Made by a program: the position numbers and the translations under genes | Assembly: GCF_005930975.1 (NCBI RefSeq) | Contig: NZ_VBSE01000036.1 | Location: forward strand, 1 to 64,000 | DNA length: 64,000 bases | Reading direction: 5' to 3' | Source: Apilactobacillus kunkeei | GTDB taxonomy: Bacteria; Bacillota; Bacilli; Lactobacillales; Lactobacillaceae | Shown here: piece after piece, positions 18,215 through 27,218 of the stretch | Layout: the number at the start of each line of letters is the position of its first letter | Numbering within the stretch: position 1 is the stretch's first letter | The notes under the pieces: generated by a model | Told to the model about the DNA's origin: nothing | The model's input: only the letters and a program-made list of their open reading frames with translations | Databases searched by the model: none

Positions 18215-18949
18215 TCATCCCTTCTTACATACAAAGAACCATCTGGTTGTTGTATCAGTGATTTCATCTTTTCCAAAGTTAGCACTAACTTTAATATCCT
18301 TGAATCCAGCATTCTTTAACAAATCAATATAAGTATCCACTTTATAAGTTCTTTCTAAATGAATTTCACTAAATTGATCATATGCATTTAGTGACTCATT
18401 GTACTTAAAGAATACTAAATCGTGTTCTACAGAGTGATCCTCATCACCTAAGTATGATTGCCACATAAAAGCATTGCTATCATCGTGATAATTATACATG
18501 TATCCTGGGTATACTACATCTGTTTGATATGGAGTAATTACATCAAATAAGAATTGTCCATCATCATTTAGATGTTCATGCACTTTTTCAAAAGCAGTTT
18601 GTAGTACGCTTTGATTTGGTAAATAACACAATGAGTCATCAAAACAAGTAATCACGTCAAAATTAGGAATTCCTTCCATCTCAGTCATATCACCTTGTAT
18701 TAATGGTATATCAGGTTTGATGTCTCTTAAATGTTCTTCTGCTAACGTCAACATGTCTTCGGATAAGTCCATACCACAAACATTATAGTTTTCAGCGGAA
18801 AGTAGCGCTAATAAGCGTCCAGTTCCACAAGCCATATCCATAATTGAATCATTCTTTGATACATTTGCTTGTACAAAAGAAAGCCATTGATCATACATTG
18901 TCTCATCGAATAATTCATCATAGAATTTTGCGAATTCCTGATAAATCAT
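18215..18949 (-). CDS. class I SAM-dependent methyltransferase (YqeM-like)
   Basis: This 244-residue protein is a Rossmann-fold methyltransferase of the YqeM type, found in the same position after rsfS in many Firmicutes; its substrate is not established. Motif I is MDMACGTGRLLALL (about residues 39-52) and an acidic loop GMDLSEDML follows. The C-terminal half has a small-molecule-methyltransferase layout. I start it at 18949 (MIYQEFAKFYD) with AAGGA upstream; the ATG at 18979 lies inside rsfS with no ribosome site. It overlaps the rsfS start-to-stop region only slightly, consistent with tight coupling. Confidence 0.88.
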   Translation of the reverse strand: MIYQEFAKFYDELFDETMYDQWLSFVQANVSKNDSIMDMACGTGRLLALLSAENYNVCGMDLSEDMLTLAEEHLRDIKPDIPLIQGDMTEMEGIPNFDVITCFDDSLCYLPNQSVLQTAFEKVHEHLNDDGQFLFDVITPYQTDVVYPGYMYNYHDDSNAFMWQSYLGDEDHSVEHDLVFFKYNESLNAYDQFSEIHLERTYKVDTYIDLLKNAGFKDIKVSANFGKDEITDTTTRWFFVCKKG

Positions 18950-18953
18950 TTGA

Positions 18954-19310
18954 CTAGTCCTTAACCCATTCTGAAACATCTACTGAATCAGCGTCTGACC
19001 ATAGTTTTTCTAAATTGTAGTATTCTCTTTCATCTTCTTGGAATACGTGAACGATAACATCACCTAAATCCAATAGAATCCACTTAGCAGTATCTTTACC
19101 TTCCACTTCTTTAACACTGATACCTGCTTCTTCAGCTTGGTCAGCAACTTCGTCAGCAATAGACTTAACTTGTCTGTTTGATGCTGCATCCATGATTACG
19201 AAGTAGTCAGCCATTAAACTAACCTCATGTACGTTTAAGGCAACAATATTGTGAGCTCTCTTACTGTCTGCTGCTTTGACAATTACTTCTAGTTTTTCTT
19301 TACTATTCAT
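18954..19310 (-). CDS. rsfS: ribosome silencing factor RsfS
   Basis: RsfS binds L14 on the 50S subunit and blocks joining with 30S when nutrients are scarce. I start it at 19310 (MNSKEKLEVIV), 118 residues, with AAGGAG upstream. Family landmarks are the DYFVIMDAASNRQVKSIAD segment (about residues 35-53) and the WILLDLGDVIVHVF stretch (about 78-91), ending in REYYNLEKLWSDA. Its stop overlaps the vicinity of the methyltransferase ribosome site, and yqeK precedes it by 14 nt. Confidence 0.95.
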   Translation of the reverse strand: MNSKEKLEVIVKAADSKRAHNIVALNVHEVSLMADYFVIMDAASNRQVKSIADEVADQAEEAGISVKEVEGKDTAKWILLDLGDVIVHVFQEDEREYYNLEKLWSDADSVDVSEWVKD

Positions 19311-19324
19311 TTGAAATCTCCTTG

Positions 19325-19936
19325 TTATTTGATGTTTGATCCATTTACCCATTCGTTATAGGTATCAATAGTCTTTGGATAAACGGGTTTATTGGAATTA
19401 ATTAAATATTGTAGAGTGTGTTTAGTTTGATATGCTACCCCATCAGCTAGATTATTAAATGTAATCTCACGTGCTTCTTCTACGCCTGGAAAATCGCGTC
19501 CAACTTCGATATAGTCAGCCATGTATACGATTTGTTCCAGCTTTGACATATACTTTGCACCAGTGGTGTGATGCTTAATAGAATTCAAGATATCAATATC
19601 AGTAACTCCTAATTCATTTTGCACCATTAAGTACCCAACTTCACCATGCCAAATTGCATTTCCGTATTGTAACAACAAGTCATCCAAGTGGTACTTCTTA
19701 ATTAGCTGGATGAAATCGGCATCTGGTCTTTGCTTAGCATAATCGTGGCAAAGTCCAGCAACACTTGCTTTTTCAACGTCTACATCATTTTTCTTTGCCA
19801 GTTCAATCGCCATTTGTTCGACACGTAAAACATGTTCGAATCTTGATTGAGTTAAAGCATTATTTAGTTTTTCGATTAGTTCTTCTCTAGATAAAGGGAT
19901 GTACTTATTTGTATATGTTAATTCAACATTATTCAT
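19325..19936 (-). CDS. yqeK: HD-domain hydrolase YqeK (symmetrical Ap4A hydrolase family)
   Basis: This 203-residue protein belongs to the YqeK family; characterised members split diadenosine tetraphosphate into two ADP. The metal site is visible as HVLRVEQMA (near residue 34), the HD pair in CHDYAKQRP (near 63), and HGEVGYL and HHTTGA farther on. The final aspartate is in MADYIEVGRD near residue 138. It overlaps the nadD stop by 8 nt, and the order nadD-yqeK-rsfS is highly conserved. Confidence 0.94.
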   Translation of the reverse strand: MNNVELTYTNKYIPLSREELIEKLNNALTQSRFEHVLRVEQMAIELAKKNDVDVEKASVAGLCHDYAKQRPDADFIQLIKKYHLDDLLLQYGNAIWHGEVGYLMVQNELGVTDIDILNSIKHHTTGAKYMSKLEQIVYMADYIEVGRDFPGVEEAREITFNNLADGVAYQTKHTLQYLINSNKPVYPKTIDTYNEWVNGSNIK

Positions 19937-20546
19937 AAAGATGATGCTCCTTTATATATTTTAAAACCGCATCTGGAACCAAGTATCGAATTGATTGATG
20001 GTTTGATACGAGTTTACGAATTAAGGTTGAAGATATATCCAGCTTGGCAACGTCTACCCATATTACAGGATAGTTGGTCGACATTGGATAATTTTCCCTT
20101 CTAACACCTACAAAATGAATTAGTTTAAATAAATCATTAACCCGATACCATTTAGGTAGGTATTCAACCATGTCACCACCAATAATAAAGTAGTATTCAT
20201 AGTCGGGATGCCTTCTCTTTAATTCTACCATAGTGTTATAAGTGTAACTTTTACCACGATTGATGATTTCTAACATTTCAATATCAAACTTATCATTATC
20301 ATTGATTGCTAGATTAACCATGTTGACGCGGTCATCAGCATTAATTGCATCCTTATGATCAATATGGGGCGGAATAAAATCTGGCATAAAATATACCTTT
20401 TCTAGTCCTAATTGATTTCTTACTTGATCGGCAATAAATAGATGACCATTATGAATCGGATTAAAGGTTCCACCAATAATTCCGATTTTTTTGCGTTTGC
20501 TTAAAGATTTTAACTTAGGTAAAGTTTGCACCTTTTCACTATGCAT
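19929..20546 (-). CDS. nadD: nicotinate-nucleotide adenylyltransferase
   Basis: This 205-residue enzyme adenylates nicotinate mononucleotide to deamido-NAD. The nucleotidyltransferase motif GGTFNPIHNGHLF is at about residues 25-37 and the second motif ISSTLIRK is near residue 170. An N-terminal extension of about 19 residues is also seen in other lactobacilli; GAGGAG lies upstream of the chosen ATG. Together with pnuC elsewhere in the window it points to reliance on imported NAD precursors. Confidence 0.95.
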   Translation of the reverse strand: MHSEKVQTLPKLKSLSKRKKIGIIGGTFNPIHNGHLFIADQVRNQLGLEKVYFMPDFIPPHIDHKDAINADDRVNMVNLAINDNDKFDIEMLEIINRGKSYTYNTMVELKRRHPDYEYYFIIGGDMVEYLPKWYRVNDLFKLIHFVGVRRENYPMSTNYPVIWVDVAKLDISSTLIRKLVSNHQSIRYLVPDAVLKYIKEHHLYE

Positions 20547-20560
20547 TGCTAAGAACTCCT

Positions 20561-20872
20561 CTAAATATTTCTAACTTCTACAGAGTAAATTTGGAATTTT
20601 TCCTTACTTGCAGGTAAGAATAATAGTAACGTTTTTCCAATTGTTTGAACGACATTGATGTCACTGTTTTCTTCAATGTATTCTTGAACATCACTAACTT
20701 CTAAATCAGAATTTTGTTGAATGTTAACCTTGATTAACTCACGTCTGTGTAAAGCATCTAATACTTGTTCTAACCAAGTTTCATTTAAACCATTCTTTCC
20801 AACAGAGAATAAAGGTTTCATTCTATTAGCTTGTGATCTTAAATATCTTTTTTGTTTTCCGCGTAATTTCAA
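20561..20872 (-). CDS. yhbY: ribosome assembly RNA-binding protein YhbY
   Basis: This 103-residue protein is a CRM-domain RNA-binding protein that associates with pre-50S particles. The domain signature includes LRGKQKRYLRSQAN at the N-terminus, the GKNGL loop near residue 27 (GxxG class), and a basic helix around LHRRELIKV. It lies between yqeH (17 nt upstream) and nadD (14 nt downstream). The size and position are as expected. Confidence 0.94.
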   Translation of the reverse strand: MKLRGKQKRYLRSQANRMKPLFSVGKNGLNETWLEQVLDALHRRELIKVNIQQNSDLEVSDVQEYIEENSDINVVQTIGKTLLLFLPASKEKFQIYSVEVRNI

Positions 20873-20889
20873 TTTTGTACCTCGCTTTT

Positions 20890-22023
20890 TTATATCATTG
20901 CTCTTCTAACTAATACGTCTACACCCTTAGGTGCCCATCCAGCTACAACTACACCTGCTGGAACGGTGATCCATCCAAGTCCTTCAAATACTAAATCACT
21001 CTTTTGATTAGTCTTGAATTCGAAACGAACTAATTCTGGGAATTCATCAATTGATTCACTACTTGGTGGAGTTAATAATTCACCGAAATGCTTGTCGTAG
21101 AAGCTGTCAGCATTTGCTAACTTAGTACGGTGAATTAGTAGGTTGTTTTCAACATAAACAGTAAAACCATGCTTCTTGTCACCTTGAACGTAATCGAAAC
21201 GAGCAACACCACCGAAGAATAGTGTTTGTTCTGGGTTCAATTGGTAAACCTTTGGCTTAATTGGCTTTTGTGGTTGAACAATCTTTAGGTCCTTACCGTT
21301 TAGGTAATGTGCCATTTGCTCTTTATGAATGATACCTGGTGTATCGACTAATTCATGACCATCTTCCAAATCGATTGAGATTCTATCTAATGTAGTACCA
21401 GGGAATCTTGAAGTAGTGATTAATTCTTTAATTCCAGTGTTTTGTCTAATAATTTGGTTAATCAATGTTGACTTACCAACGTTAGTAACACCTACAACAT
21501 AAACATCACGATCATTTCTGTACTTGTCGATGTTCTTTAATAAATCATCAACTGATTCATTAGTCTTAGCAGAAACTAGTTCAACGTCAATCGGACGAAT
21601 TCCGGCTTCATTAGCACGTTGTCTAATCCAATCCTTTAGTTTAGAACGTTTTAGTGAGTTTGGTAGTAAGTCAGACTTGTTACCAACTAACATGATTGGG
21701 TTATCACCTACGAAACGGTGTAATCCAGGAATCAAACTTCCGTTAAAGTCAAAGACATCAACCAAATATACGATAAGCGCATTAGCATCTCTAATTTGGT
21801 TTAATAACTTCAAGAAATCATCATCAGTCAAGCTAACTGGTGAAATTTCATTGTAGTGACGTAATCTAAAACAACGTTGGCAGTAAATTTCGCCACTTTC
21901 TTTGCCTTTTTCAAGCGCAGAATTAGGAGTGTATCCAAGTTCATCCGGATTTGTGGTTTGAATTAACGCACCACAACCAATACATCTAATTTCCTCGTCT
22001 TGTAATTGATTAATTTCTGTCAT
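20890..22023 (-). CDS. yqeH: ribosome biogenesis GTPase YqeH
   Basis: This 377-residue circularly permuted GTPase helps build the 30S subunit. A four-cysteine zinc finger opens the protein (CIGCG near residue 15, CQRCF near 48). The G motifs are permuted: GNKSDLLP (G4) near 113 precedes GVTNVGKSTLI (G1) near 178 and DTPG (G3) near 225. A C-terminal RNA-binding domain follows. The start overlaps yqeG by 14 nt, so the two are coupled. Confidence 0.96.
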   Translation of the reverse strand: MTEINQLQDEEIRCIGCGALIQTTNPDELGYTPNSALEKGKESGEIYCQRCFRLRHYNEISPVSLTDDDFLKLLNQIRDANALIVYLVDVFDFNGSLIPGLHRFVGDNPIMLVGNKSDLLPNSLKRSKLKDWIRQRANEAGIRPIDVELVSAKTNESVDDLLKNIDKYRNDRDVYVVGVTNVGKSTLINQIIRQNTGIKELITTSRFPGTTLDRISIDLEDGHELVDTPGIIHKEQMAHYLNGKDLKIVQPQKPIKPKVYQLNPEQTLFFGGVARFDYVQGDKKHGFTVYVENNLLIHRTKLANADSFYDKHFGELLTPPSSESIDEFPELVRFEFKTNQKSDLVFEGLGWITVPAGVVVAGWAPKGVDVLVRRAMI

Positions 22024-22546
22024 TTATATCCTCCTGCCAGTCTAAATCATCATATTTGTTTCTTAATTTTTTCCATATTAATTTTTCTAAGAAGCGATTA
22101 GGCTTAGTATTCCAAGCATCGGATTCAATTAATGGCTTAACTAACACACTTCTAACGTTTGCATTGTTGGAAGCCCAAACATCAGTTAATAATTGATCTC
22201 CACACATAATTACTTCTTTGTGGTGTAAATGGTAATCTCTCAAGGCCTTATTAATACCTTTAGGTAGAGGCTTTAAGGAGCGTGAAATGAAGTTTAGCTT
22301 CAAACTTCTTAATGCTCTTTGAACTCGGCTATGTTTATTATTTGAAATGACAATTAATTCAATATTGTTTTTCTTGAGTTCAGATATCCATTCTCTTAAT
22401 TGAGGAGTTCCATCAGGATTATTCCAAGGAATTAAAGTGTTATCTAGATCACTAAAAACTGCCCTAATCCCCATGTCTTTTAGTTTTGATGGTGAGATAT
22501 TATATACGACTGGAATCATCCATGTTGGTTTAAACTTAGAAATCAT
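22010..22546 (-). CDS. yqeG: YqeG family HAD phosphatase
   Basis: This 178-residue HAD-superfamily phosphatase belongs to the YqeG family (related to the phosphatidylglycerophosphate phosphatases Gep4/PgpP); the physiological substrate in lactobacilli is unproven. Motif I is FSDLDNTLIPW (near residue 30), motif II the VISNN stretch near 68, and motif IV the MCGDQLLTD region near 113. I start it at 22546 (MISKFKPTW) with GAGGAG upstream; the ATG at 22561 overlaps the ribosome site. It heads the long yqeG-to-tmcAL operon. Confidence 0.92.
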   Translation of the reverse strand: MISKFKPTWMIPVVYNISPSKLKDMGIRAVFSDLDNTLIPWNNPDGTPQLREWISELKKNNIELIVISNNKHSRVQRALRSLKLNFISRSLKPLPKGINKALRDYHLHHKEVIMCGDQLLTDVWASNNANVRSVLVKPLIESDAWNTKPNRFLEKLIWKKLRNKYDDLDWQEDINDRN

Positions 22547-22610
22547 TTTAATTCTCCTCAATAATATTATGTATTATATGAGCACCAAAATCATTGGTAC
22601 CCATAATAAG

Positions 22611-22653
22611 AAAAAAACTCCCACCTACTTACCTTAAGTGGTGAAAGTTTTTA
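22611..22653 (-). terminator. intrinsic terminator of infC-rpmI-rplT
   Basis: On the minus strand ACTTTCACC and GGTGGGAGT pair (two G-U pairs) and TTTTTTTCT follows. It lies just after the rplT stop and before yqeG. Confidence 0.75.
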
Positions 22654-22657
22654 TAGA

Positions 22658-23014
22658 CTATTTAATAGCTTTCTTTGCAGTTTCTGCTAATGAAGCAAAT
22701 GCTTTTTCATCGTTAACTGCTAAGTCAGCTAGCATCTTACGGTTCATTTCAATGTTTGAAAGTTTCAAACCGTGCATTAACTTGCTGTAGCTTAAGCCGT
22801 TCATACGAGCAGCAGCATTGATACGAGCAATCCATAATCTTCTGAAGTTTCCTTTGTTTGCTCGACGATCACGGAATGCATATTCACGTGACTTCATAAC
22901 TTGATCTTTAGCAGTCTTGAAAAGACTATGCTTACCTTCACGGTAACCTTTAGCTTCTTTTAAAACACGCTTACGACGTGCATGAGTAACTGTTCCACCC
23001 TTAACTCTTGGCAT
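22658..23014 (-). CDS. rplT: 50S ribosomal protein L20
   Basis: This 118-residue protein is an early 50S assembly protein and, in Firmicutes, the repressor of its own operon through binding the leader RNA. The sequence opens [19 protein letters not shown] and has the conserved [17 protein letters not shown] stretch near residues 60-76. It is the last gene of the operon, 42 nt after rpmI. Confidence 0.98.
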   Translation of the reverse strand: MPRVKGGTVTHARRKRVLKEAKGYREGKHSLFKTAKDQVMKSREYAFRDRRANKGNFRRLWIARINAAARMNGLSYSKLMHGLKLSNIEMNRKMLADLAVNDEKAFASLAETAKKAIK

Positions 23015-23056
23015 ATTTAAATCCTCCTAAATTATGTCTTACTTAAAAAGTATTAA

Positions 23057-23245
23057 TTAAAACATCTTTGTGTATTTGCTTGCTAATGTATCGTTTACCA
23101 TGCTTGTACCACGTAGGTTACGACGTTGTTTCTTTGTCTTACCGTGGAAACGGTGACTTGTGAATGCGTTAGCACTCTTTAAGCCACCTTTAGCAGTTTT
23201 CTTGAAACGCTTTGCAATTGCACGATTTGATTTAGTCTTTGGCAT
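23057..23245 (-). CDS. rpmI: 50S ribosomal protein L35
   Basis: This 62-residue basic ribosomal protein opens [17 protein letters not shown] and contains the family's [19 protein letters not shown] segment (about residues 27-45). It is slightly shorter at its C-terminus than the 64-66 residues typical of Bacilli. It lies between infC and rplT. Confidence 0.96.
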   Translation of the reverse strand: MPKTKSNRAIAKRFKKTAKGGLKSANAFTSHRFHGKTKKQRRNLRGTSMVNDTLASKYTKMF

Positions 23246-23292
23246 TGAAAAAATCCTCCCTTAATTTAACTTAAGTATTATAAAAATACTAT

Positions 23293-23814
23293 CTAATTTT
23301 TATCGCTTGACTTAGGTGCGAGCATTAGGAACATACTTCTTCCATCCATTTTTGCTCGTTGAGTAACGCTAGCAACATCTGATGTAGAATCTGCCATTCT
23401 GTTTAAAACATCACGACCAATTTCCTTATGTGTGATGGCACGTCCCTTAAAGCGAATTGAAACACGAACTTTTTCACCCTTTGCGATGAATGTCTTAGCT
23501 CTCTTCAACTTAGTATTAAAATCATTAGTATCAATAGTTGGACTTAATCTAATTTCCTTAACACTAACTACCTTTTGCTTCTTACGAGATAGACGAGCTT
23601 TCTTTTGTTGTTCGAAACGGTATTTTCCGTAATCAATAACTTTAGCAACCATTGGCTTAGCCTTTGGAGCAACAACCACAAGATCTAATCCAGCAGCTTC
23701 AGCAATTTGCATTGCTTCATCCTTTGACTTAATACCTAATTGATCACCGTCAGCACCAATTAAACGAACTTCACGAGCTCGAATTCCATCATTAACCATC
23801 ATATCGTTTGCTAT
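23293..23814 (-). CDS. infC: translation initiation factor IF-3
   Basis: IF-3 keeps the 30S subunit free and proofreads the start codon. The N-domain carries [14 protein letters not shown] and the C-domain [14 protein letters not shown] and [14 protein letters not shown] place the start at a rare ATA (23812-23814), giving 173 residues, because a perfect GGAGGTGA (23821-23828) ends 6 nt before it. The alternatives are ATT at 23818-23820, abutting the ribosome site, and ATG at 23802, 18 nt away and too far. An in-frame TGA lies directly before the ATT. Rare start codons are a known hallmark of infC, allowing IF-3 to repress itself. It is the first gene of infC-rpmI-rplT. Confidence 0.93.
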   Translation of the reverse strand: MANDMMVNDGIRAREVRLIGADGDQLGIKSKDEAMQIAEAAGLDLVVVAPKAKPMVAKVIDYGKYRFEQQKKARLSRKKQKVVSVKEIRLSPTIDTNDFNTKLKRAKTFIAKGEKVRVSIRFKGRAITHKEIGRDVLNRMADSTSDVASVTQRAKMDGRSMFLMLAPKSSDKN

Positions 23815-23840
23815 GGTAATTCACCTCCAAGTATATTAAA

Positions 23841-23980
23841 AAGCAGAAAAAAGCGGATGCCCACTGTTGAGCACCCGCTTTTGGTCCTTTGAACATTAAA
23901 TCAAAGGTTAATCCGATATCATGCCTAGCCATCTCTTTCGATCACTCAGGCGAGAAGCGGGATGCTTCTGCTTTTTCGTT
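23841..23980 (-). promoter_or_regulatory. ribosomal protein L20 leader
   Basis: The leader of infC contains a terminator stem (AGCGGGTGC paired with GCATCCGCT, followed by TTTTTT) and an upstream GCAGAAGCATCCCGCTT segment able to pair with part of it as an anti-terminator. This is the arrangement of the Firmicute L20 leader, where L20 binding favours termination. The family call rests on position and pattern, not on a model search. Confidence 0.8.
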
Positions 23981-23986
23981 ACTTAT

Positions 23987-24014
23987 ATAATACCACATGA
24001 GTGGTACATGTCAA
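23987..24014 (-). promoter_or_regulatory. promoter of the infC operon
   Basis: On the minus strand TTGACA (24009-24014) and TATTAT (23987-23992) are 16 nt apart. The spacer contains most of a perfect dyad, TACCAC-TCAT-GTGGTA, at 23991-24006. It begins only 10 nt before the thrS stop on the genome, so thrS has no obvious terminator of its own. Confidence 0.7.
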
Positions 24015-24023
24015 TAACATTTA

Positions 24024-25967
24024 TTATTTTTCTCTTGAATAGTTACTAATGTCTTCTTGAATTTCTTTGATGAAGTCATCAAGACTTAGGCTTTCACTAT
24101 CTTGTTCACCGTACTTACGTACAGAAACTTTGTTTGAATTCATTTCGCTTTCACCAACAACGATTGTGTATGGAATCTTGTTAGTTTGAGCATCACGAAT
24201 TAAGTAACCCATCTTTTCGTTTCTGTCATCAACACTTGTACGAATACCTAATGCGGCTAACTTGCTGTTAACTTCCTTAGCGTAATCGCCGTATTTTTCC
24301 ATACTTACTGGAATAACTTTCACTTGTTTTGGAGCTAACCAAGTTGGGAATGCACCCTTGTATACTTCGATTAGGTAAGCAATGAATCTTTCCATAGTTG
24401 AAACTAAACCACGGTGCATCATAACTGGACGATGTTCTTCACCATCTTCACCAACATAATGTAAATCAAATCTTTCTGGTAGCATGAAGTCTAATTGAAT
24501 AGTTGATAATGTTTCTTCATTGCCCATGGCAGTGTAAGTTTGAACATCAAGCTTAGGACCGTAGAATGCTGCTTCACCTTCGGCTTCAACGTAGTCTAAA
24601 CCAAGATCATCCATAGCACCCTTAAGCATTGATTGTGATTTGCTCCACATTTCTTCATCATCAAAGTACTTTTCAGTATTCTTAGGATCTCTGTAACTTA
24701 ATCTGAAGTGGTAATTCTTAATATCGAAGTCTTTGTAAACTTCAACCATTAAACCAAGGACCTTCTTAAATTCGTCCTGAATTTGGTCTAGTCTTAAGAA
24801 TGTGTGACCATCATTTAGAGTCATTTCACGAACACGTTGTAAACCTGATAAAGCACCTGATTTTTCGTATCTATGCATCATACCAAGTTCAGCAATTCTC
24901 ATTGGTAGCTCACGGTATGAACGAATGTGGTGCTTGAAGATTTGGATGTGACTAGGACAGTTCATAGGACGTAGTTCTAGTTCTTCACCATCACCCATGT
25001 CCATTGGTGGGAACATGTCTTCACGGTAGTGTTGCCAGTGACCAGACGTCTTGTAAGCATCCAAGTTCATTAGAACTGGTGTAATAACGTGTTGGTAACC
25101 ATTAGCTAATTCCTTATCAATGATGTATCTTTCAACAACACGACGGATAGTAGCACCATTTGGCATCCAGTAAGCTAAACCAGCACCAACCTTAGGGTCA
25201 ACGAAGAATAAGTCTAGCTTGTTTCCGATAACTCTGTGGTCTCTTTCTTTAGCTTCCTGTCTTCTCTTTAAGTCATCTTCTAAGTCAGCCTTCTTGAAAA
25301 ATGCTGTAGCAAAGATTCTTTGTAGCATTGGGTTTGATGATTTACCTTCCCAGTATGCACCTGCAACTGAAAGTAACTTGTATTCCTTAACAGCCTTAGC
25401 TTCTGGTAATACAACGCCTTCACCTAAACCAAGGTAGTCACCGATTTGGTAGAAGACCACTTTACCATCTTCAGCTAATTCGTTAACTAACTTAGCTTGG
25501 TATGGATCTCCATCAACTTGCTTTAAAGCATCTTCTAGTAATAATACTTTTCTTTCAATTTTTACATTGTCTGAAACCATTTTATTAATACGTTCTTCTA
25601 CTTGTGGTAGTTCGTCAGCACTAACTTGTGAGTCACGTTTGTCAGTATCAACGAAGAAACCATCTTCGTCAGAAGTACTTTCACCAAATTGGATGTTGTT
25701 AAATTGGTCAGCAAGGGCAGCTTTTAGTAATTGTGAAGCTGTTTGGCGTAGAACCTTTAGACCATCTTCTGTATCTTTTGTAACGATTTCAATCTTGCCA
25801 CCTTTTTCAAGTGGTAAATCAATTTCAACCATTTTTCCGTCAATCTTACCAGCTACTGATTTCTTAGCTAAACTAATTGAAATTGATTTAGCGATATCTT
25901 CAGTAGTTACTCCCTGATCGAATTCTTTTACGCTACCGTCAGGAAATTCAAATGAAATCTTTGCCAT
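24024..25967 (-). CDS. thrS: threonyl-tRNA synthetase
   Basis: This 647-residue class II enzyme charges tRNA-Thr. The TGS domain covers residues 1-60, the editing domain about 60-240, and the catalytic core about 260-530 with the zinc-binding Cys in [10 protein letters not shown] and His residues downstream. The anticodon-binding domain starts near 540 ([13 protein letters not shown]). I start it at 25967 ([11 protein letters not shown]) with AAGGGAG upstream; an ATG 54 nt earlier lies near the leader terminator. A threonine T-box precedes it. Confidence 0.97.
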   Translation of the reverse strand: MAKISFEFPDGSVKEFDQGVTTEDIAKSISISLAKKSVAGKIDGKMVEIDLPLEKGGKIEIVTKDTEDGLKVLRQTASQLLKAALADQFNNIQFGESTSDEDGFFVDTDKRDSQVSADELPQVEERINKMVSDNVKIERKVLLLEDALKQVDGDPYQAKLVNELAEDGKVVFYQIGDYLGLGEGVVLPEAKAVKEYKLLSVAGAYWEGKSSNPMLQRIFATAFFKKADLEDDLKRRQEAKERDHRVIGNKLDLFFVDPKVGAGLAYWMPNGATIRRVVERYIIDKELANGYQHVITPVLMNLDAYKTSGHWQHYREDMFPPMDMGDGEELELRPMNCPSHIQIFKHHIRSYRELPMRIAELGMMHRYEKSGALSGLQRVREMTLNDGHTFLRLDQIQDEFKKVLGLMVEVYKDFDIKNYHFRLSYRDPKNTEKYFDDEEMWSKSQSMLKGAMDDLGLDYVEAEGEAAFYGPKLDVQTYTAMGNEETLSTIQLDFMLPERFDLHYVGEDGEEHRPVMMHRGLVSTMERFIAYLIEVYKGAFPTWLAPKQVKVIPVSMEKYGDYAKEVNSKLAALGIRTSVDDRNEKMGYLIRDAQTNKIPYTIVVGESEMNSNKVSVRKYGEQDSESLSLDDFIKEIQEDISNYSREK

Positions 25968-26004
25968 AATAGAGCACTCCCTTGTGTAATTTTCGAATAG
26001 AAAC

Positions 26005-26246
26005 AAAAAAGTCCCTAGCATCTAAAAAATAGACACTAGGGACGTTAATAACGTGGTTCCACCCGAATTCTACCTATTTGCACAAACAAATAGGCCTCAT
26101 AATAGTCTATAACGAAACAACCCGATTCAGAATTTTCCTCTGATTTAGAATAAAAGTGGTAACTTCAAACCTGAACATGAAGATACTTCCAGCAAATATA
26201 CCTTCTCCCTGTAAGTCGAGATTTGAAATCATGTCTTTTATCAACT
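26005..26246 (-). promoter_or_regulatory. T-box leader of thrS (threonine specifier)
   Basis: The conserved T-box GGGTGGAACCACGTT is at 26050-26064. The terminator stem (GTCCCTAGTGTCT paired with its complement) and its T-run occupy 26005-26043. The likely specifier is ACC at 26158-26160, followed by A, which codes for threonine. Uncharged tRNA-Thr would stabilise the antiterminator and switch thrS on. Confidence 0.92.
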
Positions 26247-26252
26247 GTCTAT

Positions 26253-26281
26253 ATTATCGACAGTCACACTGAAATTGTCAA
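26253..26281 (-). promoter_or_regulatory. promoter of the thrS leader
   Basis: A perfect TTGACA (26276-26281) and GATAAT (26253-26258) are 17 nt apart on the minus strand, just upstream of the T-box and just after the dnaI stop. Confidence 0.78.
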
Positions 26282-26288
26282 GTATTAA

Positions 26289-27218
26289 TTATTGAGGTCG
26301 GCGATTTCTACCGCCTATTTCTACCTCTTTAGATAAGAATCTTACGCGTTGCATAATCCGTTTAGCTTGAAGCGGTTCTTCATCACCTTTGTTATTTTCA
26401 GACAGGAATTCTTCAAATTCATCCATAGTTAAGTTTGATGTAAAAAATGTTGGCAACGTATTTTGCATACGAAAGTCCATTATGATTCCTAATATATTAT
26501 CTCTTACCCATGATGACATTGATTCTGAGCCAATATCATCAATTATTAATATGGGAGATTTTTTAATTGAATCAACACTTTTAAAGAACCCATCATTAGA
26601 AATCATTTTTTTCATTTCTTCTACAAAAGTTGGAAAATGAATAAAAGACACTAAATGTCCTTTTTTAGCTAATTCATTAGCCATAGCTCCCATTAAAAAA
26701 GTCTTACCAACACCAAATCTACCAGTTAAAAAAGTACCTTGATGCCACTTTTTTGGGGACTCATCGTAGTCTCTTATAAACAATGATATTCGCCTCATGG
26801 CTAATATTCTGGAATTATTTTCTTTATAATCAAAATCATTAATTCCGGCATCCCTAATACTTTTAGGGATTGAAACAGTCGTTATTCTTTTTTTTATCTT
26901 TTTTAACTTTATTTTTTCTTTTTGCTCATTAGTTGGAACATAAGAAATATCAATCATTCCATTATTTACAACTAAAATCGGCTCAAATCCAGGTATGGTT
27001 GTAGCTTCATTATTCTTTAATTTGTTATTTTCCTTAACAAATTCGAATAATTTAGACATCGAATGATTAACAGAGGAATCATTTAGCTCATTAGAATGAT
27101 CTTTAATAAATTGTTTTATTGTAACATCATTCAAAACAGAATTAACAATTTCTTTATAAGTTTTATTATATTTCGGCTTTTTTAGCGTATTTTTTAGTTC
27201 ATCACTTAAATTTTTCAT
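26289..27218 (-). CDS. dnaI: primosomal protein DnaI (helicase loader)
   Basis: This 309-residue AAA+ ATPase loads the replicative helicase onto origin DNA together with DnaB and DnaD. The N-terminal helicase-binding domain (about 1-135) is followed by the AAA+ domain with Walker A GRFGVGKTF (near residue 167), Walker B ILIIDDIG (near 225) and the sensor FTSNLTMDEF (near 262). Its start overlaps the dnaB stop by 4 nt. It is the last gene of the polA-to-dnaI run. Confidence 0.93.
   Translation of the reverse strand: MKNLSDELKNTLKKPKYNKTYKEIVNSVLNDVTIKQFIKDHSNELNDSSVNHSMSKLFEFVKENNKLKNNEATTIPGFEPILVVNNGMIDISYVPTNEQKEKIKLKKIKKRITTVSIPKSIRDAGINDFDYKENNSRILAMRRISLFIRDYDESPKKWHQGTFLTGRFGVGKTFLMGAMANELAKKGHLVSFIHFPTFVEEMKKMISNDGFFKSVDSIKKSPILIIDDIGSESMSSWVRDNILGIIMDFRMQNTLPTFFTSNLTMDEFEEFLSENNKGDEEPLQAKRIMQRVRFLSKEVEIGGRNRRPQ

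Noticed and set aside
18211-18312. 34-codon N-terminal extension of tmcAL
   Set aside because: It runs through the coding sequence of the preceding methyltransferase gene; the nucleotidyltransferase motif begins at the later ATG.
25567-25917. 116-codon open frame antisense to thrS
   Set aside because: Shadow of the conserved synthetase; composition follows the opposite strand's codons.
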